64,000 bases of DNA from Allobosea sp. (GCF_017308015.1 NZ_JAFKFW010000002.1:558001-622000); one strand, 5' to 3'. Shown: positions 18,967 through 31,219, counted from the stretch's first letter. The notes: generated from the sequence alone by a model not told the origin. Translations and numbers: made by a program.

Positions 18967-20541
18967 TCATTCCGCCGCCTGCGCAGAAGCCGGCTTTTCC
19001 CATTTCAGGACCGGCGAACGGGCGGCGCGTGTCTCGTCGAGGCGACGGATCGGGGCGTGATGCGGGGCGCTGGTGAAGCGCTCCTTGTCATTGCCCTTGG
19101 CCGCGATGGCGAGGTCGCGCAGCGTCGCGATGAAGAGGTCGAGCGCCGCCTTCGACTCCGACTCGGTCGGCTCGATCAGCATGGCCCCATGGACGACGAG
19201 CGGGAAATACACCGTCATCGGATGGTAGCCCTCGTCGATCATTGCCTTGGCGAAATCGAGCGTCGAGACGCCCGTGCCCTTGAGCCATTCGTCGTCGAAC
19301 AGCACTTCGTGCATCGACGGATGGTCCGGGAAGGGCAGCGACATCAGGTCGGCGAGGCCGGCGCGGATGTAGTTCGCGTTCAACACCGCATCCTCGGAGG
19401 CCTGGCGCATGCCGTCCGAGCCGTGGCTGAGCATATAGGCGAGCGCGCGGACATACATGCCCATCTGGCCGTGGAAGGCGGTCATGCGACCGAAGGGCTG
19501 GTTGCCCTTCGGCGCCTCACCGCGCGACTCGATCAGATGCGGCTTGCCATTCTCGACATGGATGAAGGGGACCGGCGCAAAGGGCGCCAGACGCTCGGAG
19601 AGCACGACCGGGCCCGCACCGGGACCGCCGCCGCCATGCGGCGTCGAGAAGGTCTTGTGCAGGTTGATATGCATGGCATCGACGCCGAGATCGCCAGGCC
19701 GAGCCTTGCCGACGATGGCGTTGAAATTGGCGCCGTCGCAGTAGAAATAGGCGCCCGCTTCATGCATCGCCGCGGCGATCTCGACGATCTGAGGCTCGAA
19801 GATGCCGCAGGTGTTCGGGTTGGTCAGCATGATCGCGGCGATGTCCGGCCCGAGCAGCGCCTTGACATCCTCAACCGCGACGGTGCCGTCCGGACGGGCC
19901 GGAACCGCCTTCACCGAGAAGCCAATCAGGGCAGCCGTGGCCGGGTTGGTGCCGTGGGCCGATTCGGGGACGAGCACGACGTTGCGGGTCGCGCCCTCGC
20001 CCTTGGCTGCAATCGCGGCCTTGATCGCCATCATGCCGCAGGCCTCGCCATGGGCGCCCGCCTTGGGGCTGAGAGCGACGGCCGGCATTCCGGTCAGCGT
20101 CATCAGGTAGCGGGCGAGCTCCAGCATCAGGTCAAGGGCGCCGGGCACGGTCGAGACCGGCTGGAGCGGGTGCACGTCCGAGAAGCCCGGCAAGCGCGCC
20201 ATCTTCTCGTTGAGGCGGGCATTATGCTTCATCGTGCAGGAACCGAGCGGGAAGAGCCCGGTATCGATGCCGTAATTCTTCTGGCTGAGGCGCACGTAGT
20301 GGCGCATGGTCTCGGGCTCGGAGAGGCCGGGCAGGCCGATCTCGCCCTGGCGAGCGTGTTTACCGAGGCGCGACTTGAACGGTGCGGGCTTGTCGATATC
20401 GACGCCGGTCGCCTCGTGATGACCGATCTCGAAGATCAGCGGCTCGATCTGCTGCAGCGCCTTGTTGCCGGTAAAAGTGGCGTGTTCGGCGTGAGAGGCC
20501 TCGCCGGCCTGGGTGGGACGTCCCTGACGGTTCAGCATCAC
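18967..20541 (-). CDS. gcvPB: Glycine dehydrogenase (decarboxylating) subunit 2
   Basis: A 524-residue C-terminal-type half of the P-protein, which decarboxylates glycine and passes the aminomethyl group to lipoyl-GcvH. The PLP lysine is Lys296 in [30 protein letters not shown] near residue 100 is also typical. Its start overlaps the gcvPA stop by four bases (ATGA), so the two halves are translationally coupled, as expected for a two-subunit P-protein. It is the last gene of the riboswitch-controlled operon. Confidence 0.96.
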   Translation of the reverse strand: MMLNRQGRPTQAGEASHAEHATFTGNKALQQIEPLIFEIGHHEATGVDIDKPAPFKSRLGKHARQGEIGLPGLSEPETMRHYVRLSQKNYGIDTGLFPLGSCTMKHNARLNEKMARLPGFSDVHPLQPVSTVPGALDLMLELARYLMTLTGMPAVALSPKAGAHGEACGMMAIKAAIAAKGEGATRNVVLVPESAHGTNPATAALIGFSVKAVPARPDGTVAVEDVKALLGPDIAAIMLTNPNTCGIFEPQIVEIAAAMHEAGAYFYCDGANFNAIVGKARPGDLGVDAMHINLHKTFSTPHGGGGPGAGPVVLSERLAPFAPVPFIHVENGKPHLIESRGEAPKGNQPFGRMTAFHGQMGMYVRALAYMLSHGSDGMRQASEDAVLNANYIRAGLADLMSLPFPDHPSMHEVLFDDEWLKGTGVSTLDFAKAMIDEGYHPMTVYFPLVVHGAMLIEPTESESKAALDLFIATLRDLAIAAKGNDKERFTSAPHHAPIRRLDETRAARSPVLKWEKPASAQAAE

Positions 20542-21878
20542 AGCACCTCCACGAGCGCCGCCACGAGGGCCGCCCGGTCTTCATCGGTATTCACCTCGGT
20601 CGAGGCGATGATCAGCAGATCGTCCAGCCCGGCCTTGGGCAGGAGCCGCGAGACGGGGACACCGGCCAGGATGCCCTTCGCAGCCAGCACCTCGACGACC
20701 TCGGCGGCCGGCTTCTTCAGCTTCACGGTGAACTCGTTGAAGAAGCTGTCGTTGAGGACAGTCACGCCTTCGACGCCCGCGAGCGCGTCGGCGAGCTTCA
20801 CGGCATTGGCGTGGTTCACCTCGGCGAGACGGGCGAGGCCGGTCTGGCCAAGCAGCGTCATGTGGATGGTGAAGGCCAGCACGCAGAGGCCGGAATTGGT
20901 GCAGATGTTCGAGGTCGCCTTGTCGCGGCGGATATGCTGCTCGCGGGTCGAGAGCGTCAGCACGAAGCCGCGCTGGCCGGCCGAATCGACCGTCTCGCCG
21001 CAGAGCCGGCCCGGCATCTGGCGGATATATTTCGACTTGGCGGCAAAGAGGCCGACATACGGGCCGCCGAAGTTCAAGGCGTTGCCGATCGACTGGCCTT
21101 CGCCGACGACGATATCGGCATCCTGCGCGCCCGGGGGCACGACGGCGCCGAGCGAGACGACTTCGGTGAAGACCGCGATCAGGAGGGCACCATGGGCATG
21201 GGCCTTCTCGGCGATCGGCTTCAGGTCTCGCAGGTTGCCGAACACGTCCGGCGACTGGACCACGACGCAGGAGGTGCTGTCGTCGATCTGCGAGAGGATG
21301 TCCTCGCTGGCCGAAACGTCGGGCTTCAGCGCCACGACCTCGTCATTGGCCATCTCGGAGAGGGTCTCGACGACCGCGGTGTAATGCGGGTGCAGGCCGC
21401 CGGAGAGCACGGCCTTGCGGCGCCTGGTGACGCGATGCGCCATCAGCACCGCCTCGCCGGTACCGGTCGAGCCGTCATACATCGAGGCGTTGGCGACCTC
21501 CATGCCGGTCAGCGCGGCGACCTGGGTCTGGAACTCGAAGAGATATTGCAGCGTGCCCTGCGCGATCTCGGGCTGGTAGGGCGTGTAGCTGGTCAGGAAT
21601 TCCGAGCGCTGGATCAGGTGATCGACCGTCGCCGGGACATGGTGCTTGTAGGCGCCGGCGCCGACGAAGAAGGGCACGGCCGAGGCGGCGGTGTTCTTGC
21701 CGGCCATCTTGCCGAGGATGCGCTCGACCTCGAGCTCGCCCCTGGCGCGGGGCAGATCGACCGGGGCCTTGAGCAGCTTTCCGGCCGGCACGTCGCTGAA
21801 CAGCGCGTCGACATCGGAGACGCCGATCCGCGCGAGCATGTCCTCGCGGTCGGTATCGGTGAGCGGGAGATAGCGCAT
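20538..21878 (-). CDS. gcvPA: Glycine dehydrogenase (decarboxylating) subunit 1
   Basis: A 446-residue N-terminal-type half of the P-protein, a fold type I domain without the PLP lysine. [15 protein letters not shown] opens the protein and matches the family start, so the ATG at 21878 is chosen over an upstream frame extension. [21 protein letters not shown] and [14 protein letters not shown] are family hallmarks. It forms an alpha2-beta2 enzyme with GcvPB. A 164-base gap separates it from gcvH. Confidence 0.95.
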   Translation of the reverse strand: MRYLPLTDTDREDMLARIGVSDVDALFSDVPAGKLLKAPVDLPRARGELEVERILGKMAGKNTAASAVPFFVGAGAYKHHVPATVDHLIQRSEFLTSYTPYQPEIAQGTLQYLFEFQTQVAALTGMEVANASMYDGSTGTGEAVLMAHRVTRRRKAVLSGGLHPHYTAVVETLSEMANDEVVALKPDVSASEDILSQIDDSTSCVVVQSPDVFGNLRDLKPIAEKAHAHGALLIAVFTEVVSLGAVVPPGAQDADIVVGEGQSIGNALNFGGPYVGLFAAKSKYIRQMPGRLCGETVDSAGQRGFVLTLSTREQHIRRDKATSNICTNSGLCVLAFTIHMTLLGQTGLARLAEVNHANAVKLADALAGVEGVTVLNDSFFNEFTVKLKKPAAEVVEVLAAKGILAGVPVSRLLPKAGLDDLLIIASTEVNTDEDRAALVAALVEVL

Positions 21879-22042
21879 GGGGTGATTCCGTTTCGGGGTG
21901 TCATCCCGTGTCTGCGCCGCAGCGCTTGAGCGATGCGGCGCAGACACGGGAGCGTGCGACGAGAAGGCGCTTCTTTCGGAAGGCGGTCCCGCATCTGCAC
22001 GGCGGCATTCACATGCCGCAGCGCGTGCGGGATGACACCCGC

Positions 22043-22417
22043 TCAGAGCGTCTTGACGTAGTCCTGGTACTCGGCCTCGCCCATGAGCGCGTCGAGCTCG
22101 GCCGCGTCCTTGATCCTGATCTTCAGGAACCAGCCCTTGCCGGCCGGATCCTCGTTGACGGTGCCCGGCGCGGCTTCGAGCTCGCCATTGACCTCGACGA
22201 CCTCGCCGGAAACCGGGGCATAGACTTCGGAAGCGGCCTTGACGCTTTCGACCACGGCAGCCTCGCTGCCCTTGGCCAGCGCCTTGCCCACAGTCGGCAG
22301 CTCGACGAAGACGACGTCGCCGAGCTGGGACTGGGCGTAGTCGGAGATGCCGACGGTGCCGACGTCACCCTCGATGCGGATATATTCGTGGTCCTTGCTG
22401 TAACGGGTCTCGGCCAT
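22043..22417 (-). CDS. gcvH: Glycine cleavage system H protein
   Basis: A 124-residue lipoyl carrier that shuttles the aminomethyl group between the P, T and L proteins. The lipoylated residue is Lys60 in [17 protein letters not shown]. Length is typical. A GGAGGAA ribosome binding site precedes the ATG. It lies 36 bases after gcvT. Confidence 0.97.
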   Translation of the reverse strand: MAETRYSKDHEYIRIEGDVGTVGISDYAQSQLGDVVFVELPTVGKALAKGSEAAVVESVKAASEVYAPVSGEVVEVNGELEAAPGTVNEDPAGKGWFLKIRIKDAAELDALMGEAEYQDYVKTL

Positions 22418-22453
22418 GGGTTCCTCCTGGCGTCGGTTGTCTGGAAAAGGGGT

Positions 22454-23608
22454 TCAGCGCTTGTAGCCGTGCGGCACGAAGGGCATCGTCGCGATGACGG
22501 CTGGCAGCGGCTTGCCGCGCACGATGAGGTTGAGCTGCGTGCCCGGTGCGGAATGAGCCTTGGCGACATAGCCCATGGCACAGGGTCCGTTCAGCGTCGG
22601 ACCGAAGCCGCCGGACGTCACGACGCCGATCACCTCACCCTCGGGCGTCGCGATCTCGGTGCCCTCGCGAGCAGGCGCGCGCCCTTCCGGCTTGAGGCCG
22701 ACGCGGACGCGCGCCGTGCCCTCCGTCAGCTCGCGCTGGATGCGCGCGGCGCCCGGGAAACCGCCCTCCTCTCGACGGCGCTTCTGGATCGACCAGTTCA
22801 ATCCGGCCTCGATGGGGGAGGTCGTCGTGTCGATGTCATGCCCATAGAGACACAGGCCAGCTTCGAGGCGCAGCGAATCGCGGGCACCAAGCCCGATCGG
22901 CTTGACATTCCCATCCAGCAGCAGCGTGTCCCAAATCTCGCCGATCTTGCTGGCGGCAGCGGAAATCTCGAAGCCGTCCTCCCCGGTATAGCCGGCGCGG
23001 CTGACATTGGCCTTGATGCCCGCGACCTTCATGGTGCGAGAGGTCATGAAGCCCATCTCGGCCGCTTCGGGGGCGATGGCCGCGAGCGCAGCCGCCGCGC
23101 CAGGCCCCTGCAGCGCGACGAGGCCGCGATGCTCGGCACGGACGAGCTTCACATTCGACGGCAGGCGCGCCTCGATATGGGGATAATCGGCTTCCTTGCA
23201 GGCAGCGTTGACGACGAGATAGAGCGCGCCATCCTCATCGGGATCGATCGAGCGCGTCACCATCAGATCGTCGAGGATGCCGCCCTCCTCGTTGAGAAGC
23301 TGCGAATAACGCTGCTTTCCCGGAGCAAGGTTGACGATATCGGCAGGAACCAACGCCTCCAGTGCCCTGGCCGTAGTCTCGTGGTCGGGGCCGACCAGGA
23401 AAGCCTGCCCCATATGCGAGACGTCGAAGAGGCCGGCCTTCTCGCGCGTCCAATTATGCTCGGTCAGGATGCCGGTCGGGTACTGAACCGGCATGTCGTA
23501 ACCGGCGAAGGGCACCATGCGGGCGCCCAGCGCGACATGGCGCGCATGCAGTGGGGTCTTCAACGGCGCGACAGCGCCGGCGGTATCGGTATTGGCCTCG
23601 GCAGCCAT
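22454..23608 (-). CDS. gcvT: Aminomethyltransferase (glycine cleavage T protein)
   Basis: A 384-residue T-protein, which transfers the one-carbon unit from lipoyl-GcvH to tetrahydrofolate and releases ammonia. MVPFAGYDMPVQYP, LFDVSHMGQ, the folate-site segment GYTGEDGFEI and the C-terminal domain (GVVTSGGFGPTL) are in place. The ATG at 23608 has a GGAAGGGG ribosome binding site; in-frame codons further up belong to the riboswitch leader. It is the first gene of the operon. Confidence 0.96.
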   Translation of the reverse strand: MAAEANTDTAGAVAPLKTPLHARHVALGARMVPFAGYDMPVQYPTGILTEHNWTREKAGLFDVSHMGQAFLVGPDHETTARALEALVPADIVNLAPGKQRYSQLLNEEGGILDDLMVTRSIDPDEDGALYLVVNAACKEADYPHIEARLPSNVKLVRAEHRGLVALQGPGAAAALAAIAPEAAEMGFMTSRTMKVAGIKANVSRAGYTGEDGFEISAAASKIGEIWDTLLLDGNVKPIGLGARDSLRLEAGLCLYGHDIDTTTSPIEAGLNWSIQKRRREEGGFPGAARIQRELTEGTARVRVGLKPEGRAPAREGTEIATPEGEVIGVVTSGGFGPTLNGPCAMGYVAKAHSAPGTQLNLIVRGKPLPAVIATMPFVPHGYKR

Positions 23609-23663
23609 GGCATGCCCCTTCCAGAATCGAGCGCAAGCCCCGGACGATGGTGTCCGGAACGCG

Positions 23664-23855
23664 CCCCCTCTGTCTCGGCACCTGAGAGATTTCCCCGTCC
23701 GGCCATAGCCGGACAAGTTACACCCGTCGGTGGGCGGGCATCACTGCCCGCCGCTTTCCAGAGCGCCAAATCCCCAGCGGCCCTTTTTGCCTGAGCGTTT
23801 CCGGGGCGGTTGCGCCTTCGGCGCCGGGCTCGGAGCCCGGTCTCTCCCGCGGGGA
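23664..23855 (-). ncRNA. Tandem glycine riboswitch
   Basis: Read on the minus strand, two glycine aptamers follow each other. The first has GCGGGAGAGACC, the conserved GCCGAAGGCGCAA core and CGCTCAGGCAAAAAGGGCCG. The second has CCGACGGGTGTAAC, then ATCTCTCAGGTGCCGAGACA and AGAGGG. These are the signature strings of the gcvT RNA motif. The second aptamer ends about 55 bases before the gcvT start; a 6-base-stem hairpin at 23640-23657 lies between and may be the expression platform. By family knowledge glycine binding turns gcv expression on. Confidence 0.93.
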
Positions 23856-23936
23856 TATGCGGCTTCGGCACAGATACAAGACGCGCCGGCTTAGTCAATC
23901 GGCGCGCCACCGTCTTTCACGGCAAAGCCGGCCTTG

Positions 23937-24536
23937 TCAGCGACGCCGACGCGCCGGCGCGGCAGCGCCGCCACCGCCCAGACCGACGAAGATCTCGACA
24001 TCCCCCTTGCCGGCCGGCACCACGATGCCATCCTCGACATGGGTGAAATCGGCGCCGCTCTGGCCAGACGGAATCGCCGCCCCGACACGCGCGCTGCGCT
24101 TGCCGACGACGTTGTTCGCCCGGGTCACGGTGGTGACAAGGGTCGCACCATAATTGCCCGGACTGCCGGCCGGGCCGAGCAGCACCCTGCCCTCGACGCC
24201 GACCTTCAGGCGGAAGCTACCATTTCCGATCGCCGTGCACTGACGCGCGACGTTGGAGATGGAGATCTGGTAGCGCAGGCCGCTCGAATCCTGCCCGGAC
24301 TGGGCGCGGATCGCAGCCCCGCCATCGGAGACGATGACATCCGGACAGATCAGCGGATCCTCCTCGTCATCCTTCGGCAACTGATCCGCCGGCGGAGGCG
24401 TCGTCGACTGAAACATGATGACATTGAGCGCGGTATTGCCAGCCGATGACGACGAGCCGGAGCCGCAGCCGGCAAGGCCGAGGCACAGCAGCGGCAATGC
24501 GAGCCAGCGGCCCTGACGAAGAGTTTGGTCGATCAC
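23937..24536 (-). CDS. Putative outer-membrane lipoprotein
   Basis: A 199-residue protein with a lipoprotein signal: a hydrophobic stretch followed by the lipobox LAGC with Cys24, then a Gly/Ser-rich linker. The mature part is mostly polar with likely beta strands and two cysteines (LICPDV, ARQCTA). No known domain is recognised. The GTG start at 24536 overlaps the stop of the IalB gene by four bases (GTGA), so translation is coupled. A Gly/Ala/Arg-rich tail ends the protein. The two may be co-secreted envelope partners, an inference from coupling. Confidence 0.72.
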   Translation of the reverse strand: MIDQTLRQGRWLALPLLCLGLAGCGSGSSSSAGNTALNVIMFQSTTPPPADQLPKDDEEDPLICPDVIVSDGGAAIRAQSGQDSSGLRYQISISNVARQCTAIGNGSFRLKVGVEGRVLLGPAGSPGNYGATLVTTVTRANNVVGKRSARVGAAIPSGQSGADFTHVEDGIVVPAGKGDVEIFVGLGGGGAAAPARRRR

Positions 24537-25042
24537 GGCAGCGCCTCCACGCCCGGGCCGAAGCCATTGAGGGAGATGGGCACGCCAACCCCCTCTTCCG
24601 GCGTCTGGAATACGATGAAAGTCGCGCTCTTGCCGCCCTTGAGCTGGCCAAGCAGGGTATCGTCCATGACGACCTCCGCCACGCAACCGGTGGTCAGGCA
24701 GCGCACGAAGCCCGCGCGGCCGATATCCTTGTCGTCGATCTTGAGACCCAGTCCCGAGGGCAGCAGCACGCCGAGCGGAGCGACGACGCGCAGGAGCCGG
24801 CTCTTCTGGTCCGCCGTCTTCAGCACGATGACGAGAAGCGTCAGATTGGGGCGGTCCTCCGCCGCGACGTTCTGAACAAGCGCGCATTGCTCCGCCTTGG
24901 CACCCGGGGGAACCTCGCAGCGCATCTGCCAGTCGCCATGTGTGGAGCGCACCGCGCCCTGCGCGAAAGCGGAGCCGGCGGCGAGGCTCGTCCCCATGAG
25001 CGCCAGCGCCAGGGCACCGAGCGCTCCGATGATCCTCATCAT
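24533..25042 (-). CDS. Invasion-associated locus B (IalB) family protein
   Basis: A 169-residue secreted protein with a signal peptide (GALALALMGTSLAAGSAFAQ) and the IalB pattern: GDWQMRCEV, a Cys-containing second strand (KAEQCALVQ), and CLTTGCVAEVVMDD. IalB aids host-cell entry in Bartonella, but the family is common in free-living Rhizobiales, where its role is unknown. Several in-frame start codons lie within 18 bases; ATG 25042 is chosen because GGAAGGG lies nine bases upstream. It is translationally coupled to the downstream lipoprotein. Confidence 0.87.
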   Translation of the reverse strand: MMRIIGALGALALALMGTSLAAGSAFAQGAVRSTHGDWQMRCEVPPGAKAEQCALVQNVAAEDRPNLTLLVIVLKTADQKSRLLRVVAPLGVLLPSGLGLKIDDKDIGRAGFVRCLTTGCVAEVVMDDTLLGQLKGGKSATFIVFQTPEEGVGVPISLNGFGPGVEALP

Positions 25043-25386
25043 CCCTGCCATCCCTTCCAAACCGGACTTGCCACCGCAGCAGGAGCGCAGAATTCAGGCA
25101 AAACGCCGACCGCGCCAGAGAAACCCGCCACCCTTCAACATAAAACGCGTTGGGACCACGCAGGTCCGGTCCTGTCAAGGCGGCATGACGGTTCGGCGTT
25201 GCATCGAGGACTCGCGCGATTATGCCGCACGGTCGTTGGGGGCAGTCTTCATTGTCCCACTGGCGCAAGCGCGATCTTTGATCTATCGCAATCTCAAAGA
25301 ATGAGGCGACTTCGCGGTCGCCCCTTCATGCGTGGGGCAAAGCCGGTCGGCTCCCTCGCAAGTCGATTGAGGAGCATGTCGGATCG
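25043..25386. other. Divergent intergenic region, ialB to ctaC
   Basis: No credible gene. It should hold promoters for ialB (minus) and the aa3 oxidase operon (plus). Visible structure: an inverted repeat CTTTGA/TCAAAG with a 12-base spacer (25276-25299) and a small hairpin GGCGAC/GTCGCC (25305-25322), both within 112 bases of the ctaC start. Confidence 0.4.
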
Positions 25387-27916
<2,530 letters not shown>

Positions 27917-27923
27917 GACTACA

Positions 27924-27950
27924 GGCGGCGGGCCTCACCGGTCCGCCGCC
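27924..27950 (+). terminator. Strong hairpin between ctaD and ctaB
   Basis: An 11-pair stem (one G-U) with a 5-base loop begins seven bases after the ctaD stop. No T run follows, so it may reduce read-through or protect the 3' end of the ctaC-ctaD message rather than end it. Confidence 0.5.
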
Positions 27951-28059
27951 GCCCTTCCCCCGAGCGCCCGAGGGGCGTTCCGGAGACGGGCGGCAACATC
28001 GCCGCGACCAACCTGCGCCCACGGGCGCCGCTCACAAGAGTACGAAGACGATCCGACTG

Positions 28060-29004
28060 ATGTCTGCTGCGTTCGAAACCCGCACCGATAGCCTGACGGT
28101 CTCCACCGGCGAAGCGCGCGATTTCTTTGCGCTGCTGAAGCCACGCGTGATGTCGCTGGTGATCGTAACGGCGCTGACCGGGATGGTTACCGCGCCGGGC
28201 TCGGTGCATCCTGTTCTCGGCCTTGCGGCGCTTATCGCGATCGCGGTCGGCGCCGGCGCGTCGGGTTGCCTCAACATGTGGTACGACGCCGATATCGACG
28301 TGCTGATGAGCCGGACCGCCAAACGGCCGATCCCGTCGGGCCGGATCCTGCCATCGGAGGCGCTGGCATTCGGGCTGACCCTGTCGATCGGCTCGGTCCT
28401 GGTTCTGGGTCTCATTGCCAACGCGCTCGCCGCAGCGATGCTCGCCTTCACCATCTTCTTCTATGCTGTCGTCTATTCGATGTGGCTGAAGCGCTGGACG
28501 CCGCAGAACATCGTGATCGGCGGCGCCGCAGGCGCATTCCCGCCGATGATCGGCGAAGCCGTCGTGACCGGCGATTTCGGCTGGCACTCGCTGGTCCTGT
28601 TCGCGATCATCTTCCTGTGGACCCCACCGCATTTCTGGGCGCTGGCGCTGGTCAAGTCCGACGACTACGCGCGTGCCGGCGTTCCGATGATGCCGAATGT
28701 CGCCGGCCCAGCCGCGACCCGCCGGCAGATCGTGCTCTATTCGCTGATCATGGCGCCCGTCGCCGTTCTGCCCGCGCTGATGGGCTTCGGTGGCCTGCTC
28801 TATCTCGTCGTGTCCGTGACGACCGGGCTCGCGATGGTCTGGCTCTCGCTGCGGGTCTGGCTGCGCAGTGAAGGTCCGCCCGCGATCAAGGCGTGCTGGT
28901 CACTGTTCGGCTTCTCGATCCTTTATCTGTTCCTGCTCTTCGCCGTGCTGATCGTCGAGAACGGCTTCGGGCTGATGTGGGCGCTGCCCAAGGTGCTGGG
29001 ATGA
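28060..29004 (+). CDS. ctaB: Protohaem IX farnesyltransferase (haem o synthase)
   Basis: A 314-residue UbiA-superfamily membrane enzyme that adds a farnesyl group to haem b, the first step to haem a for this oxidase. The first Asp-rich motif is [23 protein letters not shown], and [25 protein letters not shown] is the haem o synthase signature. The ATG at 28060 begins [11 protein letters not shown]. The stop overlaps the coxF start (ATGA). Confidence 0.97.
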   Translation: MSAAFETRTDSLTVSTGEARDFFALLKPRVMSLVIVTALTGMVTAPGSVHPVLGLAALIAIAVGAGASGCLNMWYDADIDVLMSRTAKRPIPSGRILPSEALAFGLTLSIGSVLVLGLIANALAAAMLAFTIFFYAVVYSMWLKRWTPQNIVIGGAAGAFPPMIGEAVVTGDFGWHSLVLFAIIFLWTPPHFWALALVKSDDYARAGVPMMPNVAGPAATRRQIVLYSLIMAPVAVLPALMGFGGLLYLVVSVTTGLAMVWLSLRVWLRSEGPPAIKACWSLFGFSILYLFLLFAVLIVENGFGLMWALPKVLG

Positions 29005-29174
29005 GCGAGCAGCATCCGCGGCAACCCGCTCCTCCCCCGTTCTCGCCTGAAGACCTGGCACGCCGCCGCCGCCGCTCCATCGCGTTGGCGCTTGTGCTGG
29101 GCGGACTCGTGATCTTCTTTTTCGCGGTGACGCTGGTGAAGATCGGCCCCGCGGTCCTGAACCGGCCGCTGTGA
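29001..29174 (+). CDS. coxF: CoxF-like small membrane protein
   Basis: A 57-residue protein with a polar Pro-rich N-terminus, a cluster of arginines (LARRRRRS) and a single membrane helix ([23 protein letters not shown]). Small proteins of this kind lie between ctaB and ctaG in most Rhizobiales and are called CoxF; an assembly role is assumed. Its start overlaps the ctaB stop and its stop shares a base with the ctaG start. Confidence 0.85.
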   Translation: MSEQHPRQPAPPPFSPEDLARRRRRSIALALVLGGLVIFFFAVTLVKIGPAVLNRPL

Positions 29175-29785
29175 TGACGAACGCTGCTCCCCAGAGGCCG
29201 AGAGGCAATCCGGCGCGCACCGCCCTCATCTGTGTCGGCGTCGCCTTCGGCATGCTCGGAGCCTCCTTCGCCGCGGTTCCGCTCTACGATCTGTTCTGCA
29301 GGGTGACCGGCTTCGGCGGCCGGCCCTTGGTCGGAACGGCCGGTACCGGCAAGATTCTCGACCGGACCATGTCCGTGCGTTTCGACGCCAATGTCGCACC
29401 GGGACTGGGCTGGAAGTTCGAGGCAGAAAGTCCCGAGATCAAGGTCCAGGTCGGCGCGACCCAGACCGTGTTCTACAAGATGACGAATCGCTCCGACCGC
29501 ACCGTGACGGGCATCGCGACCTACAATGTCGCTCCCGAGAAGGGCGCCGCCTATTTCGTCAAGATCCAATGCTTCTGCTTCACCGAGCACACGTTGAAGC
29601 CCGGCGAGAGCTTCGAAGCGCCGGTGGTGTTCTATATCGACCCCGAAATCGCCGAAAATCGCGAGCTCGACGGGGTCCACGCCATTACGCTGTCGTACAC
29701 CTATTTCGCCTCCAAGTCGGGCCAGCCCGTCGCGGAAGGCAAGGCCGGCCCCGTCAAGGGTGACGCGGGCAATTCGAAACTGTAG
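29174..29785 (+). CDS. ctaG: Cytochrome c oxidase assembly protein CtaG/Cox11
   Basis: A 203-residue copper chaperone that helps place CuB in subunit I. It has one N-terminal helix (ALICVGVAFGMLGASFAAVPLYDLFCRVTG) and a periplasmic Ig-like domain with the copper motif CFCFTEH, preceded by YFVKIQ. YDLFCRVTGFGG is also typical. ATG 29174 overlaps the coxF stop by one base; GTG 29171 is a possible alternative. Confidence 0.96.
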   Translation: MTNAAPQRPRGNPARTALICVGVAFGMLGASFAAVPLYDLFCRVTGFGGRPLVGTAGTGKILDRTMSVRFDANVAPGLGWKFEAESPEIKVQVGATQTVFYKMTNRSDRTVTGIATYNVAPEKGAAYFVKIQCFCFTEHTLKPGESFEAPVVFYIDPEIAENRELDGVHAITLSYTYFASKSGQPVAEGKAGPVKGDAGNSKL

Positions 29786-29838
29786 AACGCGCTAGAGCAG
29801 AGGCGCGGACAAAAAGCCGTACGCGGAGACTGAACAAG

Positions 29839-30699
29839 ATGGCCGGGGCCCATACGAAGCACCACGACTACCACCTCGTCGATCCGAGCCCGTGGCCGCT
29901 CGTCGGCGCAGCGAGCGCGACGATCATGGCGATCGGCGCAGTGATGTGGATGAAGACGCTGCCGATCGGCGGCATGCATATCGGCCCGCTGGTGTTCGGC
30001 GTCGGCCTGCTCGGCGTGCTCTACACCATGCTCTCCTGGTGGATGGACGTGGTGCGCGAGGCCGAAAGGGAAGGCCACCACACCCGCGTCGTCCAGCTCC
30101 ACCACCGCTACGGCATGATCATGTTCATCGCCTCCGAGGTGATGTTCTTCGTCGCCTGGTTCTGGGCCTATTTCGACGCCAGCCTCTTCGCCGGCGAGCA
30201 GATCAACTACCTGCGTTACGACTTCACCGGCGGACACTGGCCGCCCAAGGGCATCGAAACCTTCGACCCCTGGCATCTGCCGCTGCTCAACACGCTGATC
30301 CTGCTGACCTCGGGTACCACGGTGACCTGGGCGCATTATGCCCTGATCAACAACGATCGCGCCGGTCTGAAGCAGGCGCTGTGGCTCACCGTGATCCTCG
30401 GCGTGCTGTTCACGATCTGCCAGCTCTACGAGTATTCGCACGCCACCTTCGCCTTCAGCGGCAACATCTACGGCGCCACGTTCTTCATGGCGACGGGCTT
30501 CCACGGTTTCCACGTCTTCATCGGCACGATCTTCCTCGCGGTCTGCCTCTACCGGGCCTATCTCGGCCACTTCAAGCCGGAGCAGCATCTCGGCTTCGAG
30601 TTCGCCGCCTGGTACTGGCACTTCGTCGACGTGGTCTGGCTGTTCCTGTTCGCCGCGATCTATGTCTGGGGCGCCGGCGCTCCGGCAGCCGGGCACTGA
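29839..30699 (+). CDS. ctaE: Cytochrome c oxidase subunit III
   Basis: A 286-residue seven-helix subunit III that stabilises the oxidase and its proton uptake. MIMFIASEVMFFVAWFWAYF and the helix-7 stretch GFEFAAWYWHFVDVVWLFLF match the family. It ends the structural gene block and is followed by a strong terminator. Confidence 0.97.
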   Translation: MAGAHTKHHDYHLVDPSPWPLVGAASATIMAIGAVMWMKTLPIGGMHIGPLVFGVGLLGVLYTMLSWWMDVVREAEREGHHTRVVQLHHRYGMIMFIASEVMFFVAWFWAYFDASLFAGEQINYLRYDFTGGHWPPKGIETFDPWHLPLLNTLILLTSGTTVTWAHYALINNDRAGLKQALWLTVILGVLFTICQLYEYSHATFAFSGNIYGATFFMATGFHGFHVFIGTIFLAVCLYRAYLGHFKPEQHLGFEFAAWYWHFVDVVWLFLFAAIYVWGAGAPAAGH

Positions 30700-30739
30700 T
30701 CCCACACTCTCAACCGCGCCTCGCGGTCATCGTCTGACG

Positions 30740-30770
30740 AAAGGCGGCCGCGAGGCCGCCTTTCCTGTTT
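30740..30770 (+). terminator. Terminator after ctaE
   Basis: AAAGGCGGCC and GGCCGCCTTT pair around GCGA, followed by CCTGTTT. It starts 41 bases after the ctaE stop and would end the main oxidase transcript before DUF983. Confidence 0.7.
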
Positions 30771-30844
30771 CGGTTCTTTGATTTGACGTCTTCGTTCCCG
30801 AAAACCGTATTCCACTTTTCGGGTCGATCTTCTGGGAGGCTGCG

Positions 30845-31219
30845 ATGACCAGTCCTGAACCCACGTCTCCCTCCCCCTATTCGACAGGGCTGGCCGGGCG
30901 CTGCCCGCGCTGTGGCGAGGGCGCACTGTTCGACGGCTTTCTGAAGCTCAAGCCGCGCTGCAATGCCTGCGGTCTCGACTACTCATTCGCCGATTCGGCG
31001 GATGGCCCCGCCGTGTTCATCATGCTGATCGCCGGCTTCATCGTGCTGGGCGCGGCGCTCTATGTCGAAATCGCCTATGAGCCGCCGATCTGGCTGCACC
31101 TCATGATGTGGCTGCCATTGGCCATCGCGCTCTGCCTCGGCCTGCTCCGGCCGATGAAGGGCCTCGCGGTTGCCCTGCAATATGCCCACAAGGCCGAGGA
31201 AGGCAGGCGCAGACCGTGA
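30845..31219 (+). CDS. DUF983 family protein
   Basis: A 124-residue protein with a zinc-ribbon-like pair of CxxC motifs (CPRCGEGALFDG and CNACGLDYSF) and two C-terminal membrane helices. DUF983 genes accompany aa3 oxidase clusters in alphaproteobacteria, but the function is unknown. The stop overlaps the SURF1 start by four bases (GTGA). Confidence 0.88.
   Translation: MTSPEPTSPSPYSTGLAGRCPRCGEGALFDGFLKLKPRCNACGLDYSFADSADGPAVFIMLIAGFIVLGAALYVEIAYEPPIWLHLMMWLPLAIALCLGLLRPMKGLAVALQYAHKAEEGRRRP

Noticed and set aside
19057..21384. A 775-codon plus-strand frame over gcvPB and gcvPA
   Set aside because: It is a mirror of the gcv codons; the composition is charged and repetitive, with no family resemblance.
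25276..25299. CTTTGA/TCAAAG repeat before ctaC as an FNR/FixK box
   Set aside because: The half-sites are 12 bases apart; an FNR/FixK box (TTGAT-N4-ATCAA) is 14 bases in total, so the repeat does not fit.
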